A stretch of DNA of 64,000 nucleotides from PALSA-1353 sp036267155 (GTDB taxonomy: Bacteria > Planctomycetota > Phycisphaerae > Tepidisphaerales > Tepidisphaeraceae), in contig DATAWP010000031.1 of the NCBI GenBank assembly GCA_036267155.1, forward strand, positions 193,524 to 257,523, in the 5' to 3' direction. Below, piece by piece: positions 52,628-61,358 of the stretch. The notes below the pieces were generated by a model that saw nothing but the letters and a program-made list of their open reading frames with translations, did not search any database and was not told the origin of the DNA. Both the position numbers and the translations under genes were made by a program. Every line of letters starts with the position of its first letter. The stretch's first letter is position 1.

Positions 52628-53772
52628 TGCGCCGCTCCCCGCGTGGTCGGCCCGGCGCTGGTGGGAATAATCATCACCGCCTTCTGCGGAATCACCATCA
52701 GTTGCCCCGTCAACACGACCGTCTCGCCCGCCTTTAATCCGCTGAGCACCACGATTTTGTCGCCCTGACGCTGGCCCGTGGTGATGCTTCGCTGATCGGC
52801 GGTTTTATCCGCATGAATCACGAACACGTATGATCCACTTTGCCCCACCTGCACGGCCTCGGCGGGAATCAACCTCGCATCCTTCATGATGTAAAGAATC
52901 AGCCGAACATGGACGAACTGCCCAGGCCAAAGCTCGCGACCTTTGTTGGGCACCGTCGCACGCAGCCGGATCGTTCCGGTCCCGTCCTGAACGGCGTTAT
53001 CCAGAAATGTCACCTCGCCGTCCACGTCGCGGTTTGGATTGTCCGGCGTCTGGATCAGCACCTTCAGCGGCCCCTTGGCCAAGTTCTCCCGCACACGGTC
53101 CAGCTCATTCTCCGCAACCGTGAAATCAACGTAAATCGGCGTGAGCTTCTGAATACTCAAGAGCGTGGTCGAGTTCGCGTTGACGACGTTGCCCACGTCC
53201 ACAAGGCGCTCGCCGGCCCGGCCGTCGATCGGCGAATGGATCGAGCAGTATTCCAAATTCAGCTTGGCCGTCTCGATCGCCGCCTGGGCCGCCTTCACCT
53301 CGGCGTCGGCCACGTCCATGGTGTCCTTGGCGTTGTCGTAATCCTGTTGCGAAACCGCCTTGCTCGGCAATTCGCTGGCGGTGCGGGCGAAATTGGTCTT
53401 GGCATTGGCGAGCTGCGCCTGGTTTTGCTCCATCGCCGCCTGGGCCTGATCCAGCGCCGCCTGATACGGACGCGGATCGATGTCGAAAAGTTTTTCGCCC
53501 GTGTGCAGATCGGCGCCGTCCTCAAAATATTTCCCGACGATCTTTCCGGAAACCTGCGGAATGATGTTGACCACCTCCGAGGCGGTCGTCCGGCCGATCT
53601 CTTCCAGATAAACCGGAACGTCGGCCGTGGCCACCGGCGCCGTGGTAACAACCGGCGGGGGCATGGTGAAGCCGCCGCCCGCGGCACTGGCGCGATTGCA
53701 CCCGCTGAGCGCCATCGCCGCCAGACCTGCCGCGATGGCGGCTGTTGCCAACATGAATACTTTTCGAATCAT
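52624..53772 (-). CDS. RND efflux periplasmic adaptor lipoprotein
   Basis: 382 residues from ATG 53772, with CAGGAG upstream. Signal peptide and lipobox ALSGC are followed by the HlyD/AcrA layout: a lipoyl-like domain (IIPQVSGKIVGKYFEDGADL), an alpha-hairpin (QAALDQAQAAMEQNQAQLAN), its return (YCSIHSPIDGRAGERLVDVG) and a beta barrel (TGTIRLRATVPNKGRELWPG). It bridges the pump and an outer-membrane channel. Confidence 0.93.
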   Translation of the reverse strand: MIRKVFMLATAAIAAGLAAMALSGCNRASAAGGGFTMPPPVVTTAPVATADVPVYLEEIGRTTASEVVNIIPQVSGKIVGKYFEDGADLHTGEKLFDIDPRPYQAALDQAQAAMEQNQAQLANAKTNFARTASELPSKAVSQQDYDNAKDTMDVADAEVKAAQAAIETAKLNLEYCSIHSPIDGRAGERLVDVGNVVNANSTTLLSIQKLTPIYVDFTVAENELDRVRENLAKGPLKVLIQTPDNPNRDVDGEVTFLDNAVQDGTGTIRLRATVPNKGRELWPGQFVHVRLILYIMKDARLIPAEAVQVGQSGSYVFVIHADKTADQRSITTGQRQGDKIVVLSGLKAGETVVLTGQLMVIPQKAVMIIPTSAGPTTRGAAQ

Positions 53773-53853
53773 CTTGCTCCTGAGGGGGAAGCGGGGTCTG
53801 CCGCTGAAGTCCGTCGATTGTAAAGCGCGGTCCCGCCGAATTTCCACAACGAT

Positions 53854-55215
53854 TTATTTCACCCATATCGTCTTGATATTCACGAACTCGTGAATGCCGA
53901 ACTGCGACAATTCCCGCCCCCAACCGCTGTTTTTGACCCCGCCGAAGGGTAACCGAGGATCGGATTTGACGATACCGTTGATGAAAACGGCCCCGGCTTC
54001 AATCTCGCCCGCCAGCGATTGGGCGCGATCCGTGTCCTTCGTCCAGATGCTGGCGCCCAGACCGTAGCAGGATTCATTAGCCAATCGGACCGCGTCTTTC
54101 GCATCGTTGGCGCGGATCACCGCGGCCACTGGGCCGAAGGTCTCCTCGTCCATGGCGGCCATTCCGTGTTGAAGGTCCGTTAAGACGGTCGGCTCATAAA
54201 AAAATCCCTTTCCCGACCCGCGCCGGCCGCCCAATTTCAGTTTGGCCCCCTGCTCGATGCTTTGGCGGACTTGCTGGTCCAGATGATCCACCAGATCTCG
54301 CCGCGCCAGCGGGCCAACCCGCGTCGAGCGATCCATCGGGTCGCCCATCTTCATCGCGGCCATGGCGGCGATCATCGCTTTTTCGAATCGATCGGCAATC
54401 ACCGATTCAACGATAAACCGCTTCGCGGCAATGCAACTTTGTCCGTTGTTGAGGCAGCGTGCCTCGGCCGCCTTCGCGGCCACCGCCTCGACATCGGCAT
54501 CCGCCAGAACGATGAACGCGTCGGAGCCGCCCAATTCCATGACGGTTTTTTTCAGCCGCCCCCCCGCCGCCCCCGCCACTGCCGCCCCCGCGCGGTCGCT
54601 GCCGGTCAGGGTCACCGCGCGGATGACCGGATGATCGACCAGCCGCTGCGCCGCCTGGTTGTCGGCGATCAGCACCGCGCTGAACACACCCCCTGGAAAT
54701 CCCGCCTCGGCGAACGTTCGCTCGAGCGCCAACGCACATCCCGGCACGTTCGGAGCGTGTTTCAGAATCCCGACGTTCCCCGCCATCAGCGCCGGCGCGG
54801 CAAACCGAATCACCTGCCACATCGGAAAATTCCACGGCATGATCGCCAGCACCGGCCCCAGCGCATCAAATCGCACGTAGCTGCGGGACGCATCCGATAC
54901 GATCGTCTCCGGCGAAAGAAATTCCTCGGCATTCTCCGCGAAGAAATCGCAGGCAAGCGCGCATTTATCGACTTCCGCTTCGCTGGCCGTGATTGTTTTG
55001 CCCACTTCGGCGGTCATCAACTCGGCCAGTTCATCGCGCTTCCGGCGAAAACCCGCCGCGACGCGCTTCAGCAGCGATCCCCGCTCAGCGATGGAAACCC
55101 GCCGCCACTGCTGGAAAGCGTCGTCGGCCTTTTGCAATATCTCTTCAATCTGAGCGGCGGAATGCTCCGGATACTCGGCGATGATCTCTTCAGTTGCGGG
55201 ATTCCTGGATTCCAT
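53854..55215 (-). CDS. Aldehyde dehydrogenase, succinate-semialdehyde dehydrogenase type
   Basis: 453 residues, compact like the Sad/YneI group. Catalytic Glu in LKKTVMELGGSDAFIVLADA and nucleophile Cys in CLNNGQSCIAAKRFIVE; cofactor binding near PWNFPMWQVIRFAAPALMAG and TLTGSDRAGAAVAG. Oxidises an aldehyde, probably succinate semialdehyde, using NAD(P)+. It lies 81 bp upstream of the efflux adaptor on the same strand and is divergent from gcvT across a hairpin-forming space. Confidence 0.9.
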   Translation of the reverse strand: MESRNPATEEIIAEYPEHSAAQIEEILQKADDAFQQWRRVSIAERGSLLKRVAAGFRRKRDELAELMTAEVGKTITASEAEVDKCALACDFFAENAEEFLSPETIVSDASRSYVRFDALGPVLAIMPWNFPMWQVIRFAAPALMAGNVGILKHAPNVPGCALALERTFAEAGFPGGVFSAVLIADNQAAQRLVDHPVIRAVTLTGSDRAGAAVAGAAGGRLKKTVMELGGSDAFIVLADADVEAVAAKAAEARCLNNGQSCIAAKRFIVESVIADRFEKAMIAAMAAMKMGDPMDRSTRVGPLARRDLVDHLDQQVRQSIEQGAKLKLGGRRGSGKGFFYEPTVLTDLQHGMAAMDEETFGPVAAVIRANDAKDAVRLANESCYGLGASIWTKDTDRAQSLAGEIEAGAVFINGIVKSDPRLPFGGVKNSGWGRELSQFGIHEFVNIKTIWVK

Positions 55216-55232
55216 ACCTCACCTCAAAATAC

Positions 55233-55324
55233 ATTTTAGCCACGGATATAAATCAGATGCACGCAGACAGAAAAAATCCTCTTGTATTATCTGTGTGCAT
55301 CTGATTTATATCTGTGGCCAAAAT
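55233..55324. repeat. 38-bp inverted repeat in the divergent ALDH-gcvT space
   Basis: The left arm (55233-55270) and right arm (55287-55324) are reverse complements at 33 of 38 positions, three of the five differences being G-U compatible. The spacer is 16 bases and A-rich at its start. The core GCCACGGATATAAATCAG resembles intergenic repeats seen in many bacterial genomes (CCACAGATGAACACAGAT type). The arms reach within 20 bases of the ALDH start and 50 of gcvT. A weak -35/-10 pair (TTGACG 55333, TAACTT 55356) follows, which would give a very short leader. Confidence 0.75.
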
Positions 55325-55372
55325 TCTTTTTCTTGACGCCTCTTGGCCATCGGACTAACTTCCGCCCCCGGA

Positions 55373-56464
55373 ATGCTCAAGCGTACGCCCCTTTACGATT
55401 TCCACGTCTCCTGCGGGGCGAAAATGGTCGATTTCGCCGGGTGGGAGATGCCGATCCTCTACCGCGGCATCGTCGAGGAACATCTGCAAACGCGAGCCAG
55501 CGGATCGCTGTTCGACGTCTCTCACATGGGCAGAATTCACATCAGCGGGTCCGCCGCCGTTACGCTTCTGGACAAACTGCTGACGCGCAACGTTTCTCAA
55601 CAGCGCATCGGCCAGAGCCGCTACAGCCTGGTCTGCAATCCGGCCGGCGGGGTGCTGGATGATGTCATCGTGAGCAAACACGCCAAGCACTGGCTGATCG
55701 TGTGCAACGCTTCCAATCGGGAAAAGATTCTCAAACATATCACCGGCGTCCGCGACTCCGCCGGATTCGACGCGGAGATTTCCGATCAGACGGAATCCAC
55801 CGCCATGGTGGCCGTGCAGGGACCCGCCGTGATCAGCCTGCTATCCGAAGCTCTGGATATCGACATCAAATCAATGAAGCGCTACGCATTCGAAAACGGC
55901 ACGTACATGATGAGCCGATTCACCCTTTTCCGCAGCGGATACACGGGCGAAGACGGCGCGGAGGTCATCGTCTCGGCCGGTACGGCGCAGAACATGGTCA
56001 AATCACTCTCGGGCGAGATGTCAAAACCGGACGCTCCGATCAAGCCCGCGGGTCTGGGAGCGCGCGACACGCTGCGCCTGGAAGCGGGAATGCCGCTCTA
56101 CGGACACGAACTGATCGAGAGCGTTGATCCAATTTCCGCAGGCCTGAATTGGGCCGTCGATCTGACCAGGGATTTCATAGGCGTCGAGCCGCTGCGCATC
56201 ATCGCCGCGCATGGCCCGGCGAAAAAGCTGGTCGGCCTGGACCTGCATGGCCCGCGCATCGCTCGCCAGGGCGCGGCCGTCAAGGCCGGCGAGGCCATCA
56301 TCGGCGAAGTCACCAGCGGCACGTTCTCCCCGACGCTCAAACGCAGCATCGCCATGGCTTTCGTGGATGCGGCCCGTGCCAACGATGGCGATAACGTCGA
56401 TGTCGATTTGCGCGGGGCGAGCGCTTCGGCTAAGATTGTTGCATTGCCGTTTTATAAGAGATGA
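55373..56464 (+). CDS. gcvT: Glycine cleavage system T protein (aminomethyltransferase)
   Basis: 363 residues. Start at ATG 55373 (MLKRTPLYDFHVSCGAKMVD), the normal family beginning; a TTG ten codons earlier is less likely. VDFAGWEMPILYRGIVEEHL, LFDVSHMGRIHISG, SGYTGEDGAEVIVSA and PAGLGARDTLRLEAGMPLYG are the conserved blocks that hold tetrahydrofolate and the aminomethyl-lipoate. No strong ribosome binding site is visible (CCCGGAATG). First gene of the glycine cleavage operon, three bases from gcvH. Confidence 0.95.
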   Translation: MLKRTPLYDFHVSCGAKMVDFAGWEMPILYRGIVEEHLQTRASGSLFDVSHMGRIHISGSAAVTLLDKLLTRNVSQQRIGQSRYSLVCNPAGGVLDDVIVSKHAKHWLIVCNASNREKILKHITGVRDSAGFDAEISDQTESTAMVAVQGPAVISLLSEALDIDIKSMKRYAFENGTYMMSRFTLFRSGYTGEDGAEVIVSAGTAQNMVKSLSGEMSKPDAPIKPAGLGARDTLRLEAGMPLYGHELIESVDPISAGLNWAVDLTRDFIGVEPLRIIAAHGPAKKLVGLDLHGPRIARQGAAVKAGEAIIGEVTSGTFSPTLKRSIAMAFVDAARANDGDNVDVDLRGASASAKIVALPFYKR

Positions 56465-56467
56465 TTT

Positions 56468-56848
56468 ATGCCCGTCCCCAACGATCGACGTTATCTGCAA
56501 TCTCACGAGTGGCATCAACTGTCCGGCGACATCGTCACCATCGGCATCACGCAGATCGCGGCCGATGAACTGACCGACATCACCTACGTAAAGCTTCCCG
56601 CCGTCGGCGCGACGGTTTCCGCCAACGCCCCCTTCGGCGAAGTCGAATCGGTCAAGGCCACCAGCGATCTGAATAGCGGCGTCAGCGGGACGGTCACGGC
56701 CGTCAATACGGGACTCATCGCCAATCCCGGTCTCGTCAACGCCGATCCGCTGGGCAAAGGGTGGATGATCAAGGTAAAAGTGACCGATCCCGGCCAAGTG
56801 GCTAAACTTCTCTCGGCCGATGAATATCTGGAAAAGACCGGCCACTGA
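56468..56848 (+). CDS. gcvH: Glycine cleavage system H protein
   Basis: 126 residues. The lipoyl-lysine is Lys63 in GEVESVKATSDLNSGVSG; the start (YLQSHEWHQLSGDIVTIGIT) and KGWMIKVKVTDPGQVAKLLS are typical. The lipoamide arm carries the intermediate between the P, T and L proteins. Three bases separate it from gcvP, so these genes are one translational unit. No gene for the L protein lies in the window. Confidence 0.95.
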   Translation: MPVPNDRRYLQSHEWHQLSGDIVTIGITQIAADELTDITYVKLPAVGATVSANAPFGEVESVKATSDLNSGVSGTVTAVNTGLIANPGLVNADPLGKGWMIKVKVTDPGQVAKLLSADEYLEKTGH

Positions 56849-56851
56849 AAC

Positions 56852-59728
56852 ATGCACTCATCCGCTTCTTCTGCCGTACTAAGCCCCTCCGATACGTTCG
56901 AGCGTCGCCACATCGGCCCCAGCCCGGATGATCTTCGCGAAATGCTGGCGACGATCGGCGCGTCGTCGCTTGACGAATTGATCGCGCAAACGGTTCCCGC
57001 TTCCATTCGGCTTCGATCATCGCTCGGCATCGGTCCCGGCCGCGGGGAATTCGAATTGATCGAGGAATTGCGCGGCATCGCCGCGAGAAACCAGGTTTTG
57101 CGCAGTTGCCTGGGGATGGGTTATTCCGACACGATCACCCCGCCGGTGATTCAGCGCAATATCCTGGAGAATCCGGGCTGGTACACACAGTACACCCCGT
57201 ACCAGGCGGAGATCGCACAGGGCCGCCTGGAAGCGCTGCTGAATTTTCAGACGATGGTCAGCGATCTCACCGCCCTGCCGCTGGCGAACGCCTCGCTGCT
57301 CGACGAAGCCACCGCCGCCGCGGAGGCGATGGTCATGTGCTGGCGTATCGACGAGCAAACGAAAAATTCCTTCTTCGTGGCGGATGATTGCCATCCACAA
57401 ACCATCGCGGTGGTGAAATCGCGGGCACGGGCGGTGGGACTCGAATGCATCATCGGCCCAGTTCAATCTGCTGACTTTTCGGCGGGAAAATTCTGCGGAA
57501 TTCTTTTGCAGTACCCCGCCACCGACGGCGCGGTGATCGATTATTCGCCGGTGATTCAGGCCGCCCACGCGGCCGGGGCGCTGGTGGTCATGGCCGCCGA
57601 TATCCTGGCCCTGACTCTGCTCAAACCGCCGGGCGAATTCGGTGCGGACATCGCCGTCGGCTCGACGCAGCGATTCGGCGTTCCGCTGGGTTTTGGCGGC
57701 CCCCACGCGGCCTACATGGCGACGCGATCGCAATTTGCCCGCAAAATGCCGGGACGAATCGTCGGCGTCTCCAAAGATTCCGCCGGGCAGCCGGCTCTGC
57801 GCCTCGCCATCCAAACCCGCGAACAACACATCCGCCGCGACAAGGCAACCAGCAACATCTGCACCGCCCAGGTCCTGCTGGCCGTGATGGCCGGCATGTA
57901 CGCCGTCTATCACGGCCCGGATGGATTGCGCACGATCGCCCGCCGCGTGCATGCCCTGGCGACCGCATTGGCGGCGGGATTGCGCCGGCTGGGACATGGC
58001 GTCGCCGACCCGACATTTTTCGACACCATCCGTATTCACGTGAATGGATTGCCGATCGAATCCGTCCTCGCCGCCGCACGCGCCGCGGGATACAACCTCC
58101 GCGATCTGGGCAACGGCGACATCGGCGTCTCCCTCGACGAAACCACGACCCGGCAGGATGTGGAAGCGATCATCGAATCCTTCGCCGGCGGAGCCACGCT
58201 CCGCGTCAGCGTCGAGCAGTTCGCCGCTGAGGGAGGCGCAATCCCCCCGAATCTTTCGCGATCCAGCGACTTCCTCACCCATCCGGTTTTTCATCGACAT
58301 CACAGCGAAACGGAAATGCTGCGATATATTTTCCGGCTCATGAGCCGGGACCTCTCGCTGGCCCAGTCAATGATCCCCCTGGGCTCCTGCACGATGAAGC
58401 TGAACGGAACCAGCGAAATGCTGCCGGTGACGTGGCGGGAATTTTCGCGGCTGCATCCGTCCGCCCCCGCGGATCAGTGGCCCGGTTATGCCGAGATGTT
58501 CGCGAAGCTGGAAGACTGGCTGGCCAAGATCACCGGATTTCCCGCGGTTTCGCTTCAGCCCAACGCGGGCTCGCAGGGGGAATACGCGGGGCTCCTCACG
58601 ATCCGCGCATATCACGAATCCCGGCGCGCCGGGAGCCAGGGCCGACGCACCGTCTGCCTGATTCCGACTTCCGCCCACGGAACCAATCCCGCCAGCGCGA
58701 TCGCCGCGGGATTGCGCGTCGTCGCCGTCGCCTGTGACGAGCACGGCAACATCGACCTGGCCGACCTCAAAGCCAAGGCCGAGCAATACCGCGATGAGTT
58801 GGGCGCCCTGATGCTGACCTATCCCTCGACCCACGGCGTTTTCGAAGAAACCGTCAAGGACATCTGCCGCATCGTTCACGACAACGGCGGCCAGGTTTAT
58901 CTCGACGGCGCGAACATGAACGCGATGGTCGGCCTTTGCCGACCCGGCGATATCGGGGCGGATGTCTGCCATCTGAATCTGCACAAAACATTTTGCATTC
59001 CGCACGGCGGCGGCGGACCCGGCATGGGACCAATCGCCGTCGCGCCCCACCTCGCTCCATTTTTACCCGGCAACGGACCGCGGGCAATCGGACCCATCTC
59101 CGAAGCGGCTTATGGCAGCGCCAGCATCCTGGCGATTTCGTACGTCTACATCGCCCTCATGGGCGATGCGGGCCTGAAACACGCCAGCGAGGTCGCCATC
59201 CTTAACGCCAACTACATGGTCCGGCGCCTCGAGTCGCATTATCCCATTGCGTTCAAGGGAAAAAATGGCCGCTGCGCCCATGAGTTCATCATCGACTGCA
59301 GGCATTTTGAGGCAACAAGCGGTGTGAAAGTGGAAGATATCGCCAAGCGGCTGATGGATTACGGCTTTCACGCCCCGACGATGTCCTGGCCCGAACCGGG
59401 AACGCTCATGATCGAGCCGACCGAGAGCGAATCCAAGGCCGAGCTGGATCGCTTTTGCGATGCGATGATCGCGATTCGCCAGGAAATTCGCGAGATCGAA
59501 GACGGATACGCGCACCGTGAGGATAACCTCCTGAAAAACGCCCCGCACACCGCGGCGGCCATCGCATCCGATGATTGGCGGCATCCCTATTCCCGCGAAA
59601 AAGCCGCCTTCCCCGCGCCCTGGACCCGGAATTCCAAGTTCTGGCCGGCCGTCGGCCGCATCGACAATCCCTATGGCGACCGCAACCTGATTTGCGCCTG
59701 CCCGCCCGTGAGTGAATATGGCCAATGA
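56852..59728 (+). CDS. gcvP: Glycine dehydrogenase (decarboxylating), P protein, single chain
   Basis: 958 residues, the fused single-chain form of GcvPA and GcvPB. The N-terminal half has TFERRHIGPSPDDLREMLAT and GVPLGFGGPHAAYMATRSQF; the C-terminal half carries the PLP lysine Lys712 in HLNLHKTFCIPHGGGGPGMG. It ends with HPYSREKAAFPAPWTRNSKF and GDRNLICACPPVSEYGQ. It decarboxylates glycine and passes the aminomethyl group to GcvH. Between ESR and TVCLIP, where E. coli GcvP (recalled) has six residues, this one has nine, and the DNA there is a 16-bp GC palindrome. Confidence 0.96.
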   Translation: MHSSASSAVLSPSDTFERRHIGPSPDDLREMLATIGASSLDELIAQTVPASIRLRSSLGIGPGRGEFELIEELRGIAARNQVLRSCLGMGYSDTITPPVIQRNILENPGWYTQYTPYQAEIAQGRLEALLNFQTMVSDLTALPLANASLLDEATAAAEAMVMCWRIDEQTKNSFFVADDCHPQTIAVVKSRARAVGLECIIGPVQSADFSAGKFCGILLQYPATDGAVIDYSPVIQAAHAAGALVVMAADILALTLLKPPGEFGADIAVGSTQRFGVPLGFGGPHAAYMATRSQFARKMPGRIVGVSKDSAGQPALRLAIQTREQHIRRDKATSNICTAQVLLAVMAGMYAVYHGPDGLRTIARRVHALATALAAGLRRLGHGVADPTFFDTIRIHVNGLPIESVLAAARAAGYNLRDLGNGDIGVSLDETTTRQDVEAIIESFAGGATLRVSVEQFAAEGGAIPPNLSRSSDFLTHPVFHRHHSETEMLRYIFRLMSRDLSLAQSMIPLGSCTMKLNGTSEMLPVTWREFSRLHPSAPADQWPGYAEMFAKLEDWLAKITGFPAVSLQPNAGSQGEYAGLLTIRAYHESRRAGSQGRRTVCLIPTSAHGTNPASAIAAGLRVVAVACDEHGNIDLADLKAKAEQYRDELGALMLTYPSTHGVFEETVKDICRIVHDNGGQVYLDGANMNAMVGLCRPGDIGADVCHLNLHKTFCIPHGGGGPGMGPIAVAPHLAPFLPGNGPRAIGPISEAAYGSASILAISYVYIALMGDAGLKHASEVAILNANYMVRRLESHYPIAFKGKNGRCAHEFIIDCRHFEATSGVKVEDIAKRLMDYGFHAPTMSWPEPGTLMIEPTESESKAELDRFCDAMIAIRQEIREIEDGYAHREDNLLKNAPHTAAAIASDDWRHPYSREKAAFPAPWTRNSKFWPAVGRIDNPYGDRNLICACPPVSEYGQ
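58619..58634. repeat. GC palindrome inside gcvP
   Basis: TCCCGGCGCGCCGGGA, identical to the copy in dnaG at 14769. It falls in a variable loop of the P protein where this sequence seems about three residues longer than the E. coli protein. Confidence 0.6.
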
Positions 59729-60200
59729 TCCCGCCGAGCGCCGCCGCTGGGGCCCTCTGACCGTGATCCTGCTGGCGGTTGGCGCGATCGTCATCGCCGG
59801 CGCTCTGTCTTATCTCATGCATCTCCGCAGCGTGGAACTGGCGCGCACGCTCGATTCGGCCGACCCCACAATCGTCATCGACGGCCTGACCGCCCTGACA
59901 GACCGCGGCGATCCCGCCGGGATCGAAAAAGCCACGATGCTTCTGAAAAGCGATAACCAGGACGTGCGGCTCAACGCGGCCCTTTACCTCGGCAAGCTCG
60001 GGAAATCGGATTCAGTTCCGTATCTGATCGACGAAATGAGCGACGTGGAAGATTACCGCCAAAACGAAATCATAAGCGATCTGATGGAGATAACCGGCAA
60101 GTCCTTCGGGCAAAATGTGGCGGCGTGGCGAAGCTGGTGGGTGAGCACGCATCCGCAGAATCCGTTCCACTTTGGCAATCATCCTGACACGGAACCTTAA
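59718..60200 (+). CDS. Single-pass membrane protein with HEAT-like repeats
   Basis: 160 residues. The ATG overlaps the gcvP end by 11 bases, so it is probably co-transcribed. One membrane helix (LTVILLAVGAIVIAGALSYL, about 14-33) precedes HEAT-like units (TIVIDGLTALTDRGDPAGIE, DVRLNAALYLGKLGKSDSVP, YLIDEMSDVEDYRQNEIISD). A WRSWW motif near the end is shared by many planctomycete HEAT proteins. No enzymatic motif; protein-protein interaction is likely. A link to glycine cleavage is only positional. Confidence 0.75.
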   Translation: MANDPAERRRWGPLTVILLAVGAIVIAGALSYLMHLRSVELARTLDSADPTIVIDGLTALTDRGDPAGIEKATMLLKSDNQDVRLNAALYLGKLGKSDSVPYLIDEMSDVEDYRQNEIISDLMEITGKSFGQNVAAWRSWWVSTHPQNPFHFGNHPDTEP

Positions 60201-60362
60201 CCGATGTTTTGGTCAGTGCCAAATCCGATGTTGTGAACTTCCGGACCGCGGACGCCATGGCTGGTCAGGTCGGTACTTCACGGAAGTATAACTGTTTACC
60301 GTCGGGGCGCACAAATCATCTATATTGCGATATCGAGCCGACGGATGAAGAACAAGCGGATG

Positions 60363-60842
60363 ATCGGTTACGATTTTCTAGACGGCCGAATTCGCCGTCT
60401 CGAATATCACAAATCGCTCCCGCCGCGAACGTCGTTGGCTTGCCTGTTGACGTTCTAACCAGCCGTCGGCGCACCAGAGGCGGAGTCGCCGCGTTCCGCG
60501 GCCAATTCAGCGGAGTTTCGAACTCAAGTTCGACCTCAACCGTCCTTCGCAGCCCCACTCGTCCGACCTCTGCCTGAACATCCGGCGGTGATCGACCACC
60601 GACGCATCGTGTGCCGGCTGCTGTGGCAACCAAGGTAAGGTCGGGCAAGCGGCGGTAAAGGACGGTTGAGGTCGAGCACGTGCTCGAAACTCCGCTGCGA
60701 TTGACGCCGCAGGCGGCGACTCGCTTCTTCGTCCGCAGACGGATTGCCGGAACATTGTCAGGCGGGCCAACGGGTTCAGCGGCGGCGACGATTTCTGATA
60801 TACGAGCCGGCGATTTCGGCCGTGACGAAAACTGCAACCGAT
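60363..60842. repeat. 185-bp inverted duplication (arms 60363-60547 and 60658-60842)
   Basis: The right arm read on the minus strand aligns to the left arm over 185 bases with no net gap and about 134 identical positions by hand count (72%). Fully shared blocks include GAGTCGCCGC, GAGTTTCGA and ACCTCAACCGTCCTT. The spacer is 110 bases. Similarity seems to continue slightly into both flanks. The arms could form a very large cruciform or transcript hairpin. Nature unknown; a non-coding mobile repeat family with two old inverted copies is the simplest reading. Confidence 0.75.
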
Positions 60843-60888
60843 AAAAGATCCGCTCCGCCGCACGCCGAAAACTGTACAGATGGAGTGA

Positions 60889-61032
60889 TTCCGTTTTGCG
60901 GTAACTATTTACAACGAAGTCGACCGGCAGGACGTCACGGTTCGCTTCTGGCAGGAAATCTACGATGCAAGCGGAAAGCTTGTGGAAATCCACGAAAAGT
61001 TTCCCGCCGATTTGGGGCATCGTAAGGTATAA
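60889..61032 (+). pseudogene. C-terminal remnant of a small protein gene
   Basis: An open frame without a start codon, running from just after a stop (60886) to TAA. It reads VTIYNEVDRQDVTVRFWQEI, then YDASGKLVEIHEKFPADLGH, then RKV: well-formed beta-strand protein with normal codon use. The 5' end meets the flank of the inverted duplication, so the front was probably lost there. The next gene starts 14 bases downstream; the pair looks like a former two-gene unit. No family name can be given. Confidence 0.55.
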
Positions 61033-61046
61033 TATTAGGTATCGTG

Positions 61047-61307
61047 ATGCTCATTACCCGACAAACGATTGCGGAAAAGGTTGAAGCGTACCTGCGCCAT
61101 CAAATCAACCTGAACGATTTAGTAGCGTGGGCCGAGCAGGAGATGATGGAGGGGGATTTCGATTCGCAGGCATCGCGCGATGCGACAGCTCGGCTGGGGG
61201 TTGCGGATGTGCGCGCGTTCGGGCTGACTTGGGAGGATTGCGAACAGCTTCTCGCATCGCTTGGCTTCAACGCCAAAGTCAGCATCGTGTCTGTCGGACG
61301 GATTTGA
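61047..61307 (+). CDS. Small protein of unknown function following the decayed gene
   Basis: 86 residues from ATG 61047, with AGG upstream (a GTG one codon earlier is possible). The chain (MLITRQTIAEKVEAYLRHQI, LNDLVAWAEQEMMEGDFD, RLGVADVRAFGLTWEDCEQL, LASLGFNAKVSIVSV) is a mostly helical acidic protein. Similar 80-90-residue hypothetical proteins are recalled from many environmental bacteria, where they often follow a second small gene. That partner is probably the truncated frame just upstream. Toxin-antitoxin function is possible but not supported by any motif. Confidence 0.65.
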   Translation: MLITRQTIAEKVEAYLRHQINLNDLVAWAEQEMMEGDFDSQASRDATARLGVADVRAFGLTWEDCEQLLASLGFNAKVSIVSVGRI

Positions 61308-61358
61308 TTTGCGCGGTCCCGATCCACGCCAGGTTACATTTCCCATGCCGCTTGTCAT

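Larger units (their letters stand above)
60201..61046. other. 846-bp stretch without an intact gene
   Basis: It holds a 185-bp inverted duplication (60363-60547 and 60658-60842), the tail of a decayed gene (60889-61032) and no complete reading frame with coding character. A 37-codon frame from an ATG just before the left arm reads partly in both arms, but the right copy is not intact. No RNA gene or terminator is seen in the rest. Confidence 0.7.

Noticed and set aside
55325..55372. A glycine riboswitch ahead of gcvT
   Set aside because: Only about 50 bases remain between the inverted repeat and the start codon, and no aptamer-like conserved core is seen.
60316..61020. A 234-codon minus-strand frame across the inverted duplication
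   Set aside because: Basic, Ser/Arg-rich, no domain, and it crosses both repeat arms and the coding remnant on the other strand; it seems open by composition only.
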